Shown in pieces: positions 25,694 to 34,721 of a DNA stretch of 55,124 nucleotides; position 1 is the first letter of the stretch; the number at the start of each line of letters is the position of its first letter. The position numbers and the translations under genes were made by a program. This DNA is from a virus. Under the pieces are notes generated by a model. The model saw only the letters and a list, made by a program, of their open reading frames with translations. It did no database searches and had not been told where the DNA came from. Location: IMG/VR virus record IMGVR_UViG_3300021138_000034, positions 1 through 55,124 of that record, one strand, 5' to 3'.

Positions 25694-27732
25694 TTAACGT
25701 CCCTAATCATTTTTACTTCGCAAGCATCTGTGGTGCAGTAAGCCTCACCGATGGCGTCCATCGCTAGACCTTCGTACACTCCACTTAGATCAATTGGAAA
25801 TAGCTTCATTGTGTAATCTTCATACTGTTTTGCTGTGATCTCTGAGTATGGCATTTGCGGGTAGGTCCCGTTATCCATCGGCAAGAAGGACACGGTCTTG
25901 AGCTGCCCGTCGAACATATGCAAAACTTTACCAATATCTGTTTTCTCTGTTTCTGGATTAAATGATACGGTCACAGATACCGAGTTGTCAGACCAATAGC
26001 GTTGAGCTGTGGCAGCTAGCGCTACCTTTTCGTAGATGGATACTTCCTTCTCCGAACGACGGCCACCTCCCTTGATTGGGAAGAACACGACTGAGGTTGT
26101 CTCAGGCGATTCAGCTGCCGGCTCGACTGTATATCCTGCCATCTTGAATAAAGGCAATACTGGGTCGCTGTTACCAAATCGAACAGCGCGTAGGAAGTAC
26201 TGTCCACCTGGCATCCAGTGAACTCCTGGCGATTCGCCAGCGAGGATACTTACAGTTCCGGATGGTTTGATGGTTGTTGTCTTGATTGATTCGCGGATGC
26301 CAAGCCATTCAGAATACGATTTATCATACGACTGAATGATGGAGTATCCCTTATCCATCCACTCACGTAAGGTTGGTAGTCCATGAATGTCAGCAAAGTT
26401 GGCAACGCCCGACATAGAGGTTCCGATGCGTCGATTACGCTGCATGATGGCGTTAGTCTCTTCCCAGTGAGTGGGGAGGAGTGTGACAGTCTTCGCATAT
26501 AGGTAGGCGAACTTAAGAGTACGGAGGTAATCCTCAAGATTGTCGTGGCGATTCAAATAGGTTTCTACTAACGTACAGCACTCGTACGATTCGAGTGATT
26601 GCTCTGCACATGGGTTATATCCTACAGCTCGCCAGTCTTTGTTATTGATTGGATCAGCAAGGCGACCATACTGCCGAGTGACGTCCATCCAGATAACGCC
26701 CGGCTCACCGTTGTCAGCGATTCGTTCGATGATTGGAGTTAGGTTAGAGCCTACGTTTACCTCTACTGAGTTGTTAGACATCCAACCCCAGCCAGAGTCT
26801 TTACCGGTTGGGTCATACTTGTTACGCTTTGGATTCTTCTTGAAGTCCTTGAGGTTGAGGAATTCCTCATCGTCTAACCGGCCCATGAGTAGCTCAGCTG
26901 AGCGACGCACGTTTCCGCTCACAACACAAACTCCGATGAGGTTGCCGATGTCAGCGATATCTGTACGGGTTAGCTGTCCGCTTTCTCGTCCTTTGAAGAT
27001 TCGGGTGATGTGCTTGTGTAATTTGATAAGTGGTTCAGGGCCTGCAGCAGTTCCTCCGAAAGTCCGAATAGGTTCTCCTGCTTTTCGAATTTCAGAGTAG
27101 TCGAACGTTGGTAGCGCTTGGTCAGGCTTGAGGTAAGCGTTAAGAAGCTGTGCAGTGGATTCGACCCAGCCCTCTCGGGTGTCGGGAATGATTGTGGCAT
27201 CGGTACTCTCTTTCGGCTTATAAATTGTAAAGCCTTTATCAGCACCTTTATCATCGAACCCAACGCCTACTCCCAGCATGGAAGCTTCCATGAGGAATGC
27301 AAAAGGCTTTGCTGGGTCGTTCTTGTTCATACTTCCGGTGGATACGAAAGCGCAATTCTGCAAGGCAGCGGAGTTGCGCTGCTCATTAACTAGTGGGGTA
27401 CCCATAACCCATAGCCCACGTCCCGGTGGAGTCCACTTTAGATTGAACAGGCGATCGTAAGCTTCCTTGGCAGAAGCTTGAGCTTTGGCGTCTGACCATG
27501 GGAGGCGGTTAGACTTGGCGTGGTCCTTCTGTAGGGAGTACATGCCGTTGATTACTCGCTCGCAGACTTCGGCCCAAGTTTCCTTGGTGCCGTCTGGCTT
27601 CAGCCGACTGTACGTTCGGAGGAAAATAATCTCTCCCATACTGTTGCCAGCTGCATCACGGTTTCCGAAAGGCGCCTTCTTGGTCTTGTAGCCAGATACG
27701 AACTCATCGGCCAAACGGAATGTGATTGCCAT
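25690..27732 (-). CDS. nrdJ: Adenosylcobalamin-dependent ribonucleoside-triphosphate reductase (class II, monomeric)
   Basis: 680 residues, similar in plan to the Lactobacillus leichmannii enzyme. C127 (QNCAF) and C386 have the spacing of the disulfide-forming pair; C375 in NPCAEQ is the thiyl-radical site, eleven residues before C386 as in the known enzyme. The C-terminal C-TTDA-C (666/671) is the reductant-relay pair. It makes dNTPs from NTPs using host-supplied B12. GGAGAG precedes ATG 27732. No thioredoxin or glutaredoxin gene was seen nearby. Confidence 0.95.
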   Translation of the reverse strand: MAITFRLADEFVSGYKTKKAPFGNRDAAGNSMGEIIFLRTYSRLKPDGTKETWAEVCERVINGMYSLQKDHAKSNRLPWSDAKAQASAKEAYDRLFNLKWTPPGRGLWVMGTPLVNEQRNSAALQNCAFVSTGSMNKNDPAKPFAFLMEASMLGVGVGFDDKGADKGFTIYKPKESTDATIIPDTREGWVESTAQLLNAYLKPDQALPTFDYSEIRKAGEPIRTFGGTAAGPEPLIKLHKHITRIFKGRESGQLTRTDIADIGNLIGVCVVSGNVRRSAELLMGRLDDEEFLNLKDFKKNPKRNKYDPTGKDSGWGWMSNNSVEVNVGSNLTPIIERIADNGEPGVIWMDVTRQYGRLADPINNKDWRAVGYNPCAEQSLESYECCTLVETYLNRHDNLEDYLRTLKFAYLYAKTVTLLPTHWEETNAIMQRNRRIGTSMSGVANFADIHGLPTLREWMDKGYSIIQSYDKSYSEWLGIRESIKTTTIKPSGTVSILAGESPGVHWMPGGQYFLRAVRFGNSDPVLPLFKMAGYTVEPAAESPETTSVVFFPIKGGGRRSEKEVSIYEKVALAATAQRYWSDNSVSVTVSFNPETEKTDIGKVLHMFDGQLKTVSFLPMDNGTYPQMPYSEITAKQYEDYTMKLFPIDLSGVYEGLAMDAIGEAYCTTDACEVKMIRDVK

Positions 27733-27749
27733 TTATCTCTCCTTTAAAT

Positions 27750-27775
27750 TGAAAATCCCGCAACGGGGGCGGGGG
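27750..27775 (-). terminator. Weak hairpin upstream of RNR
   Basis: On the minus strand CCCGC / GCGGG with a 7-nt loop followed by ATTTTC. It would end the transcript of the 27860-30700 block before the reductase. Confidence 0.55.
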
Positions 27776-27859
27776 TATTTAGTGTAGTGGGGTAATACAG
27801 TCACGTACAACAGGAACATGTACCGTTTCACATAGTGAACACGTGAACTTATATGATAA

Positions 27860-29308
27860 CTAGTCTTCGGTCAAATCTTTCAAAATGCGAGTAGTCTCAA
27901 CCTCATCTATAGGTTTTGGAAGCTCATTTAATACCTGAGCACGGTCTCCAAACATCCTCGTCATCCATCCAGCTCCGGCATTTTTAGCCTCAACAGTCAT
28001 CTTAATGCTGCTGCTTCCGGACAACATATCGTTGATTTTTTGCGTCAGATCAATAAGGCGATCGAGCTCTTTTGATACGTTTGGATCAGGGTATCCACCA
28101 TTGACTTGTTCGGTAAAAGCAGCGAAAGCAACTCGGTTTGACTGCAATTCTAATATCGCAGTCATGTATGCCTGAAGCTGTTCACGGGTCTTTAATTCAA
28201 TTGGAAAACTGTAAGCACAGGAGTTGTTTGCCTTAAAAGCTGGGCAATTGGCGGCGATAAAACAGGTGTTGCATTGACGGACGCTGGCGCCAGAGCTCTC
28301 GACGACAGGCACGTCTTTGATGGTGCCATCTGGGTCAAAAACCTTCTGAGTGGACATGTTAAAAACCGGCAAAACCGTCATTTCTGACGGGTCTCGGTCC
28401 ATTAATTTTCCTACCTCTAATGGCTTGTTATCAGGTACGACGAGGTCTTTTTCCGCGTAATCATCACTCGCTGGGTCTTCGAAGTTATCATATAAGTTCG
28501 CCATTTTGCTCAATTTCTCCTCAAGTCGTTGGAATGACCAGATGGCCAACTTGCAATTTTCTTTTTCGTCGTCTCCTACAATCTTATCGAAATCTAAGCC
28601 GATAGATTCGTAGATGGCCTTGTAGCGAGGACGAGCTTGAGCCTTCATAGACTTTGGATAACGAGCCAGCTTTACCCCATCCCATACGATGGTCTCACCG
28701 TGGGTCATAGGGGATATCCAAGCAAGGCTGTGTGCGGTCTCTACAGGCACCTGTCGCAGGTTATCTGGACGAGCGCAGGCGATGGCATGAAACCTTGTGC
28801 CTGACTGCGTTGTCAGGCTTCTGGTTACCCCAGCCAGCCAGGTGAATTCTTCGATACTTTCACCGGTCAACCCGATGTCTAGATAAGTATCGGCTAGGCG
28901 CCTAAGCTCGCCTTGACCTAAGTTTGGATTCCAGATCGGAAGGAACTTACCGGGTGGGCATTGAGCCCAACAGGTCTTCCTCTGTTCTTCGATGAAATCC
29001 GGGCTAAGTAGTGGGTGAGTCATTTCCGAAAACATAGCGATTCGGTCTATGTTGTCAGCTATAAACTCTTCATACTCAGCAGCTAGGCTTTCAAACTCCA
29101 GCCTATCTAGCGCTATGTTACGGGGAACGCCGGCATGGACATACAACAAAGTGTCTTCTGGAAAGTAATTTTTAAGTAAATACTTTTTGGTTTTGGGCAG
29201 CCCACGCTGCTTCAATCGCCAGTAGCTGATGCTCATATGCTTGGCATTCATAGATTCCAAAATTAGGCGATTTGATGGAACTTCTGAGCCCATAAATACT
29301 ATGTTCAA
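27860..29308 (-). CDS. Unrecognised 482-residue protein, possible TIM-barrel transglycosylase-like
   Basis: TTG 29308 overlaps the previous stop (TTGA) with GGAAG upstream. The first 240 residues have a barrel-like series ending in AHSLAWISPMTHGETIVWDG, faintly reminiscent of tRNA-guanine/DpdA-type transglycosylases; this is low-confidence recollection. A cysteine cluster RQCNTCFIAANCPAFKANNS lies near residue 355 and could bind a metal or Fe-S cluster. No preQ0 synthesis genes are in the window. The frame continues past TAG into a zinc-finger-like 20-codon stretch. Confidence 0.5.
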   Translation of the reverse strand: MNIVFMGSEVPSNRLILESMNAKHMSISYWRLKQRGLPKTKKYLLKNYFPEDTLLYVHAGVPRNIALDRLEFESLAAEYEEFIADNIDRIAMFSEMTHPLLSPDFIEEQRKTCWAQCPPGKFLPIWNPNLGQGELRRLADTYLDIGLTGESIEEFTWLAGVTRSLTTQSGTRFHAIACARPDNLRQVPVETAHSLAWISPMTHGETIVWDGVKLARYPKSMKAQARPRYKAIYESIGLDFDKIVGDDEKENCKLAIWSFQRLEEKLSKMANLYDNFEDPASDDYAEKDLVVPDNKPLEVGKLMDRDPSEMTVLPVFNMSTQKVFDPDGTIKDVPVVESSGASVRQCNTCFIAANCPAFKANNSCAYSFPIELKTREQLQAYMTAILELQSNRVAFAAFTEQVNGGYPDPNVSKELDRLIDLTQKINDMLSGSSSIKMTVEAKNAGAGWMTRMFGDRAQVLNELPKPIDEVETTRILKDLTED

Positions 29309-29760
29309 ATACGTGGGTCTTCCAGTAGTAGCTCTTGTTGGCGATCAATCTCAGCCTCAAGCTCTGCCCAGACTTTAATACCTTGTCGACTATCTGGTCG
29401 GGCTACATGGTCTAAGTAAATTGGGTCTAAAAACAAAAGCGTACGAAAGCCGTGCTCAATTAGTTTTTTGGCTAAATCTGGCTTGGGTGTCACAACGTAA
29501 TCAATCTGGCCTTTAGCTCGTTGGGCCATTGCGATTCTAAACTCGATATCGTCTCCGGGCGTAACAGTTGTGTAATCAACAATTTCGTCGACAACCCCAA
29601 ACTTGTTCTGTCTACAGAAATGGTCTACCAACGAAAACTTTTCACCGATCAATACGGTGCGAGTAAATTGCTTAAAGGATTTGTAAAGGAGCATGCCATC
29701 TTTATTCAAGGCATTCTTTCGTCCTTGAAGTACTCCATCTACATACACGAGTATTGACAC
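29305..29760 (-). CDS. Hypothetical protein (151 aa), HAD/Rossmann-like
   Basis: MSILVYVDGVLQGRKN at the N-terminus and later QIDYVVTPKPDLAKKLIEHG plus FRTLLFLDP give alternating strand/helix units like a small Rossmann or HAD-type domain. Ends overlapping the 27860 gene start by four bases; these two and the next gene look like one block. Confidence 0.5.
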   Translation of the reverse strand: MSILVYVDGVLQGRKNALNKDGMLLYKSFKQFTRTVLIGEKFSLVDHFCRQNKFGVVDEIVDYTTVTPGDDIEFRIAMAQRAKGQIDYVVTPKPDLAKKLIEHGFRTLLFLDPIYLDHVARPDSRQGIKVWAELEAEIDRQQELLLEDPRI

Positions 29761-29767
29761 GATGTTC

Positions 29768-30700
29768 CTAAATCTGTGTAGAAGCGGCCCTTCGGATAAG
29801 GGTTGATGTATCCGGTAACTTTACCCCATAAGTAGCCTGCTCGAATGACTGAGCTGCATTTTCTGATATATCTTTTAGCTTCTGAAGTGCTTGAATTACT
29901 CCGTTAGATTTGTTAGCCTGCCAACGGTAGTTGGTCCAGTCTAAGTAGCCTTCACCAGATTCGCTAAACGCCACCTTACGTCCCTGATGAATAAGGTCAA
30001 ATAAAGCAACGCCTTGTCCAATAGCTAATCGTAATGTAGCTTCAGCATTGACTCGAGCTGCTGGGTTAGTAGCTGAATGGATCTCAGTTAATGCTTTTGA
30101 ATACCTATCCAAAATCTCACTGGTTCTTGCTAGGTCAGCTTCTACACGGCGGTCCCAATCGGGGCGGTGTTCAGCAACGTTGACCTGAGGCTCTACTAGC
30201 CAATCGTTTTTGATTAAGTCGTAAGCTGCATAGGGTTTAATTTTTGAAATGTTGCCTTCGACGTTGGCATAAAAGGTTAGCTCATACTGTCCCATAAAGT
30301 CGGCAGTCTCTGGCCATAGTTCTGTGCGCATTTGGTCGTTGAGCATCTGGGAAATGTCGCGATCGCTAAAAGTTTTATAGGTTGGATTTGCTCTGCGGAA
30401 CCCGGTGTAATCGATTCCAATTAAGCAGTCTAAGTCTCCTGGAGTTCTATCGGCTGCCCACTGGTGGGATACTCCAGAACCAGCTAACCAAGCGTTGGTC
30501 CAATCGCGAGCGCTGACGTACCTCTGGTCTAAGAAATCAAACAGGTGGGTCAAAACTGCTGAACGAACAGCTGGCATAAGTCGGGAGCTTTTAAATAGCC
30601 TAGGGTCAAGTCCAACTTGAGACTCGGAAAAATAAGATGTGGAGCTAGGCGTCATCTCTATGGGAGCTGCCATAGATGCAAGAATATTCGCGTAATCCAT
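29768..30700 (-). CDS. Nucleotidyltransferase-fold protein (310 aa)
   Basis: WLAGSGVSHQWAADRTPGDL then DCLIGIDY matches the nucleotidyltransferase signature G[GS]-x(9-13)-D-h-D (GSG 74-76, D89, D91). The C-terminal 150 residues are helical. It could transfer a nucleotide to a small molecule, RNA or protein; the substrate cannot be told. Adjacent to 29305 and 27860 genes in the same direction. Confidence 0.65.
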   Translation of the reverse strand: MDYANILASMAAPIEMTPSSTSYFSESQVGLDPRLFKSSRLMPAVRSAVLTHLFDFLDQRYVSARDWTNAWLAGSGVSHQWAADRTPGDLDCLIGIDYTGFRRANPTYKTFSDRDISQMLNDQMRTELWPETADFMGQYELTFYANVEGNISKIKPYAAYDLIKNDWLVEPQVNVAEHRPDWDRRVEADLARTSEILDRYSKALTEIHSATNPAARVNAEATLRLAIGQGVALFDLIHQGRKVAFSESGEGYLDWTNYRWQANKSNGVIQALQKLKDISENAAQSFEQATYGVKLPDTSTLIRRAASTQI

Positions 30701-30718
30701 TAGATAATGGTAACGGGT

Positions 30719-30940
30719 TTATTCCTTTTCCTTACGGTGATGTGTGTGCTCAATTGAATAAAGCTTTACAGTTTCGGGTTTATCTATCTTCAAGGGGGCT
30801 ACAAAACCACAACCAATATGAGCTTCGTTAAAACGAGCGCCCTCTAGTTGAATGTAAGTGAATACTTCTGGGGTATCAATCATCCCAGTATCCATTTCGA
30901 TCGAAGCGCCACAGCCTCCGCAAGTTTTCTGAACGTACAT
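30719..30940 (-). CDS. Zinc-ribbon hypothetical protein (73 aa)
   Basis: TCGGCGASIEMDTGM, then HIGCGF, ending YSIEHTHHRKEKE with a His cluster. Plausible single zinc site. Independent small gene ahead of the nucleotidyltransferase block. Confidence 0.6.
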   Translation of the reverse strand: MYVQKTCGGCGASIEMDTGMIDTPEVFTYIQLEGARFNEAHIGCGFVAPLKIDKPETVKLYSIEHTHHRKEKE

Positions 30941-30976
30941 ACAGACCCCCTTAGTATGTCTCTATTCTCCTATAGC

Positions 30977-31222
30977 CTAGCTCATAAGGTTGGTTAAGTC
31001 TAACGGCTGCTGGGGTGTAATACGGGCAACTATGGCCTGAACAAGGAGCTCTCGGTCGATAAATTCGGACAATTCGCGCACTCCGGTCCCTATATCCTGG
31101 ATTGAGGCTTTGCGGACAATAAGGTTAATCTCGGACATCTCGGGCGTGGCATGCCAATTGCCCTCCATGTCCTTATAGACCACGAATGCGGTCTCGGCGT
31201 TGGGAGTTCTAATCTCGTCCAT
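30977..31222 (-). CDS. Hypothetical protein (81 aa)
   Basis: ATG 31222 is chosen because it overlaps the preceding stop (TAATG); upstream codons lie inside that gene. MDEIRTPNAETAFVVYKDME is beta-like, the end helical (ELLVQAIVARITP). No family. Confidence 0.6.
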   Translation of the reverse strand: MDEIRTPNAETAFVVYKDMEGNWHATPEMSEINLIVRKASIQDIGTGVRELSEFIDRELLVQAIVARITPQQPLDLTNLMS

Positions 31223-31779
31223 TATTTGTACAACCCGCGTTCTTGGTTCAAACGAGTTTGGTTGTAAACCGCAACTGGGCAATAATGGCAAAGATAAGTC
31301 TTACTGTTGAACTTACCTAGTCCGGCAGCTTTGCGATCACCTGAAGTCTTTGGCATAAGTTTACGGCTGTCTGTCATCCAGTCATCGCATTGACCTTTAG
31401 GGCGATTATGAAGTGTAAAACAAGTCTGCGCATCATCTTGAAATGTCGACTTAATGTTGTAAATATCGTCTTGAATAGCAGCAAGGCCTTCGGCTCCGCC
31501 ACCATCTAGAAGCTGCTTTTTGATTCCATCTACTGATGACTGGCGACCTTTTGGGGACATCCAAAAAAACTTATCAACGTCAGCCAACATTCCGAGGCAA
31601 CCCTTTTGGTCATGTGGGTAAGTGGCTTCTTGTAACCATGGATTATTTCGTTGGTCAAACTTAGTAACCCCATCTTGAATGTATGGGGCAGAAGTATCAA
31701 AAGGGAGTTCTTCGATAGTCTTGCAGGATTTACAGACCAAAAGCAGAATGCGCTCTTCGCCCTGTTTAGGGGTTGACAT
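31222..31779 (-). CDS. Conserved cysteine-containing phage protein (185 aa)
   Basis: N-terminal LLLVCKSCKTIEELPFD ribbon half, central helices, and C-terminal KTYLCHYCPVAVYNQTRLNQ. Two CxxC pairs at opposite ends could form one zinc site. I recognise similar proteins in actinophages but no function. Confidence 0.6.
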   Translation of the reverse strand: MSTPKQGEERILLLVCKSCKTIEELPFDTSAPYIQDGVTKFDQRNNPWLQEATYPHDQKGCLGMLADVDKFFWMSPKGRQSSVDGIKKQLLDGGGAEGLAAIQDDIYNIKSTFQDDAQTCFTLHNRPKGQCDDWMTDSRKLMPKTSGDRKAAGLGKFNSKTYLCHYCPVAVYNQTRLNQERGLYK

Positions 31780-31796
31780 ATTAGTGCTCCTATTAG

Positions 31797-31991
31797 TTAA
31801 GCGGCTTGTTTTAGTTTACGATGTCCTTGGTCATGTCCCGCACGATCTGTGCGCTTGACTGAATAACCACAGCAAGAATTACCAGACTTTTTATTAGTCT
31901 TTGGGTGCTGCTTAGTTGATTTACCGTTTGGTCGGTTATCTCCAGTACGAGCTTTAACCGGTGCTACGACTTTTGCGCCCTTTTTTGCCAT
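31797..31991 (-). CDS. Basic hypothetical protein (64 aa)
   Basis: MAKKGAKVVAPVKARTGDNR, Lys/Asn/Gly-rich with NSCCGYSVKRTDRAGHDQGH. ATG 31991 lies just after the previous stop. Likely disordered; role unknown. Confidence 0.55.
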   Translation of the reverse strand: MAKKGAKVVAPVKARTGDNRPNGKSTKQHPKTNKKSGNSCCGYSVKRTDRAGHDQGHRKLKQAA

Positions 31992-31992
31992 G

Positions 31993-32199
31993 TTATTTAG
32001 CACTTCTCCTGTGTTCGATTAATGCTTCTGGCCCACCCATTTCAGCAATGAATTCTTCATTCGTGTGCTCTGCAGGTTCGGCTGTCAGCTCCGCACGTAG
32101 TGTATCAACATGTCCACGTCCTGCGCTAGCATTTGGAGCATAACCGAGGGCTTTGCCCATCTTGCCAAGGTCCCCAAATTGAAGCTTATTTGGCTTCAT
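31993..32199 (-). CDS. Hypothetical protein (68 aa)
   Basis: MKPNKLQFGDLGKMGKALGY, acidic/helical second half (EEFIAEMGGPEALIEH). TAATG-like overlap with the preceding gene. No motif. Confidence 0.55.
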   Translation of the reverse strand: MKPNKLQFGDLGKMGKALGYAPNASAGRGHVDTLRAELTAEPAEHTNEEFIAEMGGPEALIEHRRSAK

Positions 32200-32408
32200 T
32201 AGTTACCTGCAGGATTAACCTTGGAACCGTCTTCGCTATTGATGAAGCCGTAGTTCCAGTATGGGTGCAAACCATCGCGGTTCTCTTTAACAATCTGATC
32301 GCCCATACCTGGGGCTGTATTGGTATTGGGGCGGCGCTTGCGGTATTTACCGTCTGTGGCACCCTCTAGTAGCTCTGCGTTGTTAGAACGCGCTTTACGA
32401 ACGGTCAT
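32199..32408 (-). CDS. Hypothetical protein (69 aa)
   Basis: Polar, Asn/Gly-rich sequence with HPYWNYGFINSEDGSKVNPA at the C-terminus. Overlaps both neighbours. No motif. Confidence 0.52.
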   Translation of the reverse strand: MTVRKARSNNAELLEGATDGKYRKRRPNTNTAPGMGDQIVKENRDGLHPYWNYGFINSEDGSKVNPAGN

Positions 32409-32635
32409 GCCATTCCGCCTTTCACTCTCTTTTGTTGAGCTCTACGTGTGCAAGTAGTGCACTTGCCATCGCTGTGCATTGCTTCGACTGGTGTCATTAA
32501 GTAGCCACAGGCTTTGCAGCCTTTGGAACCGTTATACACAGTATGCTTTAAATATTGCTGTGTTTCAAGGCTAACGTCTTCTGCGCCAGCCATGCCATCA
32601 CCCGTTGAGTCAGTAAGCAAACCTGGGTCTTTCAT
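32405..32635 (-). CDS. Zinc-ribbon hypothetical protein (76 aa)
   Basis: KGCKACGYLMTPVEAMHSDG then KCTTCTRRAQQKR: four-cysteine ribbon in the C-terminal half. Four-base overlaps at both ends. Confidence 0.6.
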   Translation of the reverse strand: MKDPGLLTDSTGDGMAGAEDVSLETQQYLKHTVYNGSKGCKACGYLMTPVEAMHSDGKCTTCTRRAQQKRVKGGMA

Positions 32636-32988
32636 ACTGAGTCTCCTAACGCGTTTCGACTGCTGGATTCCTGGGTATTTGGGGTCTGGCTATAGTCAGA
32701 CTCATTACGCTGAGGCTTTGGTGAGCCCGGATTCCTTAGCTCAATGATATCTCGTATGCCGTACTCCTCCGTGCTGTACCCGTATCTATCCGGAAATAAC
32801 TGGATTTGAGGAAGGTTAGGGCGTACATATTCTTGCAATTCTGGGCCAGTCATCAGGATGCTAGCGGTCGCTTGACCGATCAACTTTTGCTGATTGGTTG
32901 AATAAGGGCCAACATACTCCTGAGGAGGAATTGGCTGAGTAGTCCAAGGACGATGGTTGTAAACGCCATCTGCAAATTGACCGGCCAC
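32632..32988 (-). CDS. Hypothetical protein (118 aa)
   Basis: Pro/Gln/Tyr-rich, with MAGQFADGVYNHRPWTTQPI and a Ser/Asn-rich C-terminus. No catalytic motif or membrane segment. Confidence 0.52.
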   Translation of the reverse strand: MAGQFADGVYNHRPWTTQPIPPQEYVGPYSTNQQKLIGQATASILMTGPELQEYVRPNLPQIQLFPDRYGYSTEEYGIRDIIELRNPGSPKPQRNESDYSQTPNTQESSSRNALGDSV

Positions 32989-32989
32989 T

Positions 32990-33523
32990 TTATCTCCAAC
33001 TTGGTTTCATGTTGTCGAATTGCTTTGAACGAATTTTGTTAAATTCAGCAACTCCGTTGGCGGTTATGTTTGCTTTACCATCATTTACTAGGTGAGGAGC
33101 TGGAACCAGCTCAGTCATTGGTCGGTTGCGCTTAACGGTCATAACGTTTCCGTTGCGAACTGCTCGAGCTTGACGCTCTAAGCCACGTTCTGGGCTCAAG
33201 CCGGATGGGTAATAATAACTAGAAGCGTCAATGCGCTCGCCTTTGTGGACACCGCGCTGATAAGGGCGTTGAGCTGTACGCTGCTTTAAGGAATCCAGTA
33301 CGCGATCAGATGTGCTTGACCGACGACCTTTATCGTCACGACGTGACCGGATAGTGCCCAGGTAACCATCAGGGTACTCAGCTTGAGGCTGACGACCTAC
33401 GCCAATGCGTAGTGAATCGAGCTCCGAGCGCGCGACTGGCGTACCACCTCCACCGTAATTGGTGTTGGTGCCATACATACCACCTGCGCCCAGGTTCTGT
33501 ATATTTTGGTGTGGTCCTGGCAT
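32990..33523 (-). CDS. Basic Gly/Arg-rich hypothetical protein (177 aa)
   Basis: MPGPHQNIQNLGAGGMYGTN, then Arg-rich segments (IRSRRDDKGRRSSTSDRVLD). Possibly disordered and nucleic-acid binding. AGAGG before the ATG. It groups with the small genes downstream rather than the phosphoesterase. Confidence 0.52.
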   Translation of the reverse strand: MPGPHQNIQNLGAGGMYGTNTNYGGGGTPVARSELDSLRIGVGRQPQAEYPDGYLGTIRSRRDDKGRRSSTSDRVLDSLKQRTAQRPYQRGVHKGERIDASSYYYPSGLSPERGLERQARAVRNGNVMTVKRNRPMTELVPAPHLVNDGKANITANGVAEFNKIRSKQFDNMKPSWR

Positions 33524-33527
33524 ACCT

Positions 33528-34721
33528 CTATGGTAGGCGGTTTTCTCCCGCTAGAACGCACAAATCACGACGAGGATCATAATCTTTACCGATAACTAAC
33601 GAAACTACGCCAGTTGGTGACTCTAAACCTTGTCGGTCGCGGAACCAAGCGCTTCCGCCATCCATAGTTGGAACTTGAATCCATAGGCGTGGACCGACCT
33701 GCTTTGCATGGAAATGGTGGTAATGCCCAGTAAGCAGAATGTCAGCTGAACCAACTGGTGTTTGACCTAATGCTTGTCCTTGCCACCACTTAGCTGCGTC
33801 CCTTGATTGGTGTCCGTGTGCGAGTCCAAGTACCACTCCGTCAATATCAATAGCAAGAGTGCTGTGGTCGCTAGAAGGATATCGAAATACAACATGCTTT
33901 AATTCCTCGCTTTCAGCACAGGCGTCCTGTACAGCCGACACTACCTCAATTTGCCAAGAATCGATAGGGTCAGTCATAACAATGCGATGCGGTTCATCGT
34001 GGTTGCCCGGCACTACCGGAACAATTAGCTCATCGCACAAAGGCGAAAAAGCTTTAATCCAAGCCATCAGTACTCGACGCCCAACGCGTACTTGTTGGGT
34101 AACTCCAAGATCACTGCGACCAATTACTCGTCCGCCTTGACTAGATGTTCCTTCAATACAATCGCCTAACTGAGGTAGTACAACAGTACCGATCTTGCGA
34201 CCCATCTTTAATAATTCTTTATGACGAGCTACTGACTCATCTAATCCTCGTAGCACCCGACGAATAATTTCCTCAGTGCCACCGCCTGCATCTTTACCGT
34301 ATTGAGTATCAGCTACCGCATAAATAGCGGTCAAAGGTCCTGTAGTAGTTTGGGCTTTAGAAGGCTTCCATTTATTAATCTCTTTAATTAATTCATAGTA
34401 ATCGGCATCGTTATGGCCGTTAATTAAATCAGCTGGTTTTATTGATACGCGAGCTGCTTCTAGCCATTCACCATCATAACGTTGCCAACGGCTTTTGCGA
34501 ACACTTACAACTTGCCATTGACTGGGGTCTAAACCAAAATCTTTAAATAGTTCTGAAGCGTCTTCTATATCACCGGCATTACGGGGCGTGGATACAAAAA
34601 ATCCACCTTGCTCATCAACCTCTAGTCGAGCGCGCCACTCTTGGGGCGTATTGGCTTTTTTAATATCTGATCCAGAATTAGATAGCTCTGCATCAATAAT
34701 TTTGCCTACTGTGGTCGACAT
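33528..34721 (-). CDS. Calcineurin-like metallophosphoesterase (397 aa)
   Basis: ATG 34721 (AGG five bases upstream) is preferred to GTG 34727. The N-terminal ~130 residues are a separate domain. The catalytic domain shows AVADTQYGKDAG, PQLGDCIEGTSS, VVPGNHDEPHR, LAHGHQSRDAA and ILLTGHYHHFH, the five metal-binding blocks of the superfamily. Similar actinophage enzymes are annotated as phosphatases or MRE11-like nucleases; lying beside recombination genes, a nuclease role in DNA processing is plausible. Confidence 0.85.
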   Translation of the reverse strand: MSTTVGKIIDAELSNSGSDIKKANTPQEWRARLEVDEQGGFFVSTPRNAGDIEDASELFKDFGLDPSQWQVVSVRKSRWQRYDGEWLEAARVSIKPADLINGHNDADYYELIKEINKWKPSKAQTTTGPLTAIYAVADTQYGKDAGGGTEEIIRRVLRGLDESVARHKELLKMGRKIGTVVLPQLGDCIEGTSSQGGRVIGRSDLGVTQQVRVGRRVLMAWIKAFSPLCDELIVPVVPGNHDEPHRIVMTDPIDSWQIEVVSAVQDACAESEELKHVVFRYPSSDHSTLAIDIDGVVLGLAHGHQSRDAAKWWQGQALGQTPVGSADILLTGHYHHFHAKQVGPRLWIQVPTMDGGSAWFRDRQGLESPTGVVSLVIGKDYDPRRDLCVLAGENRLP

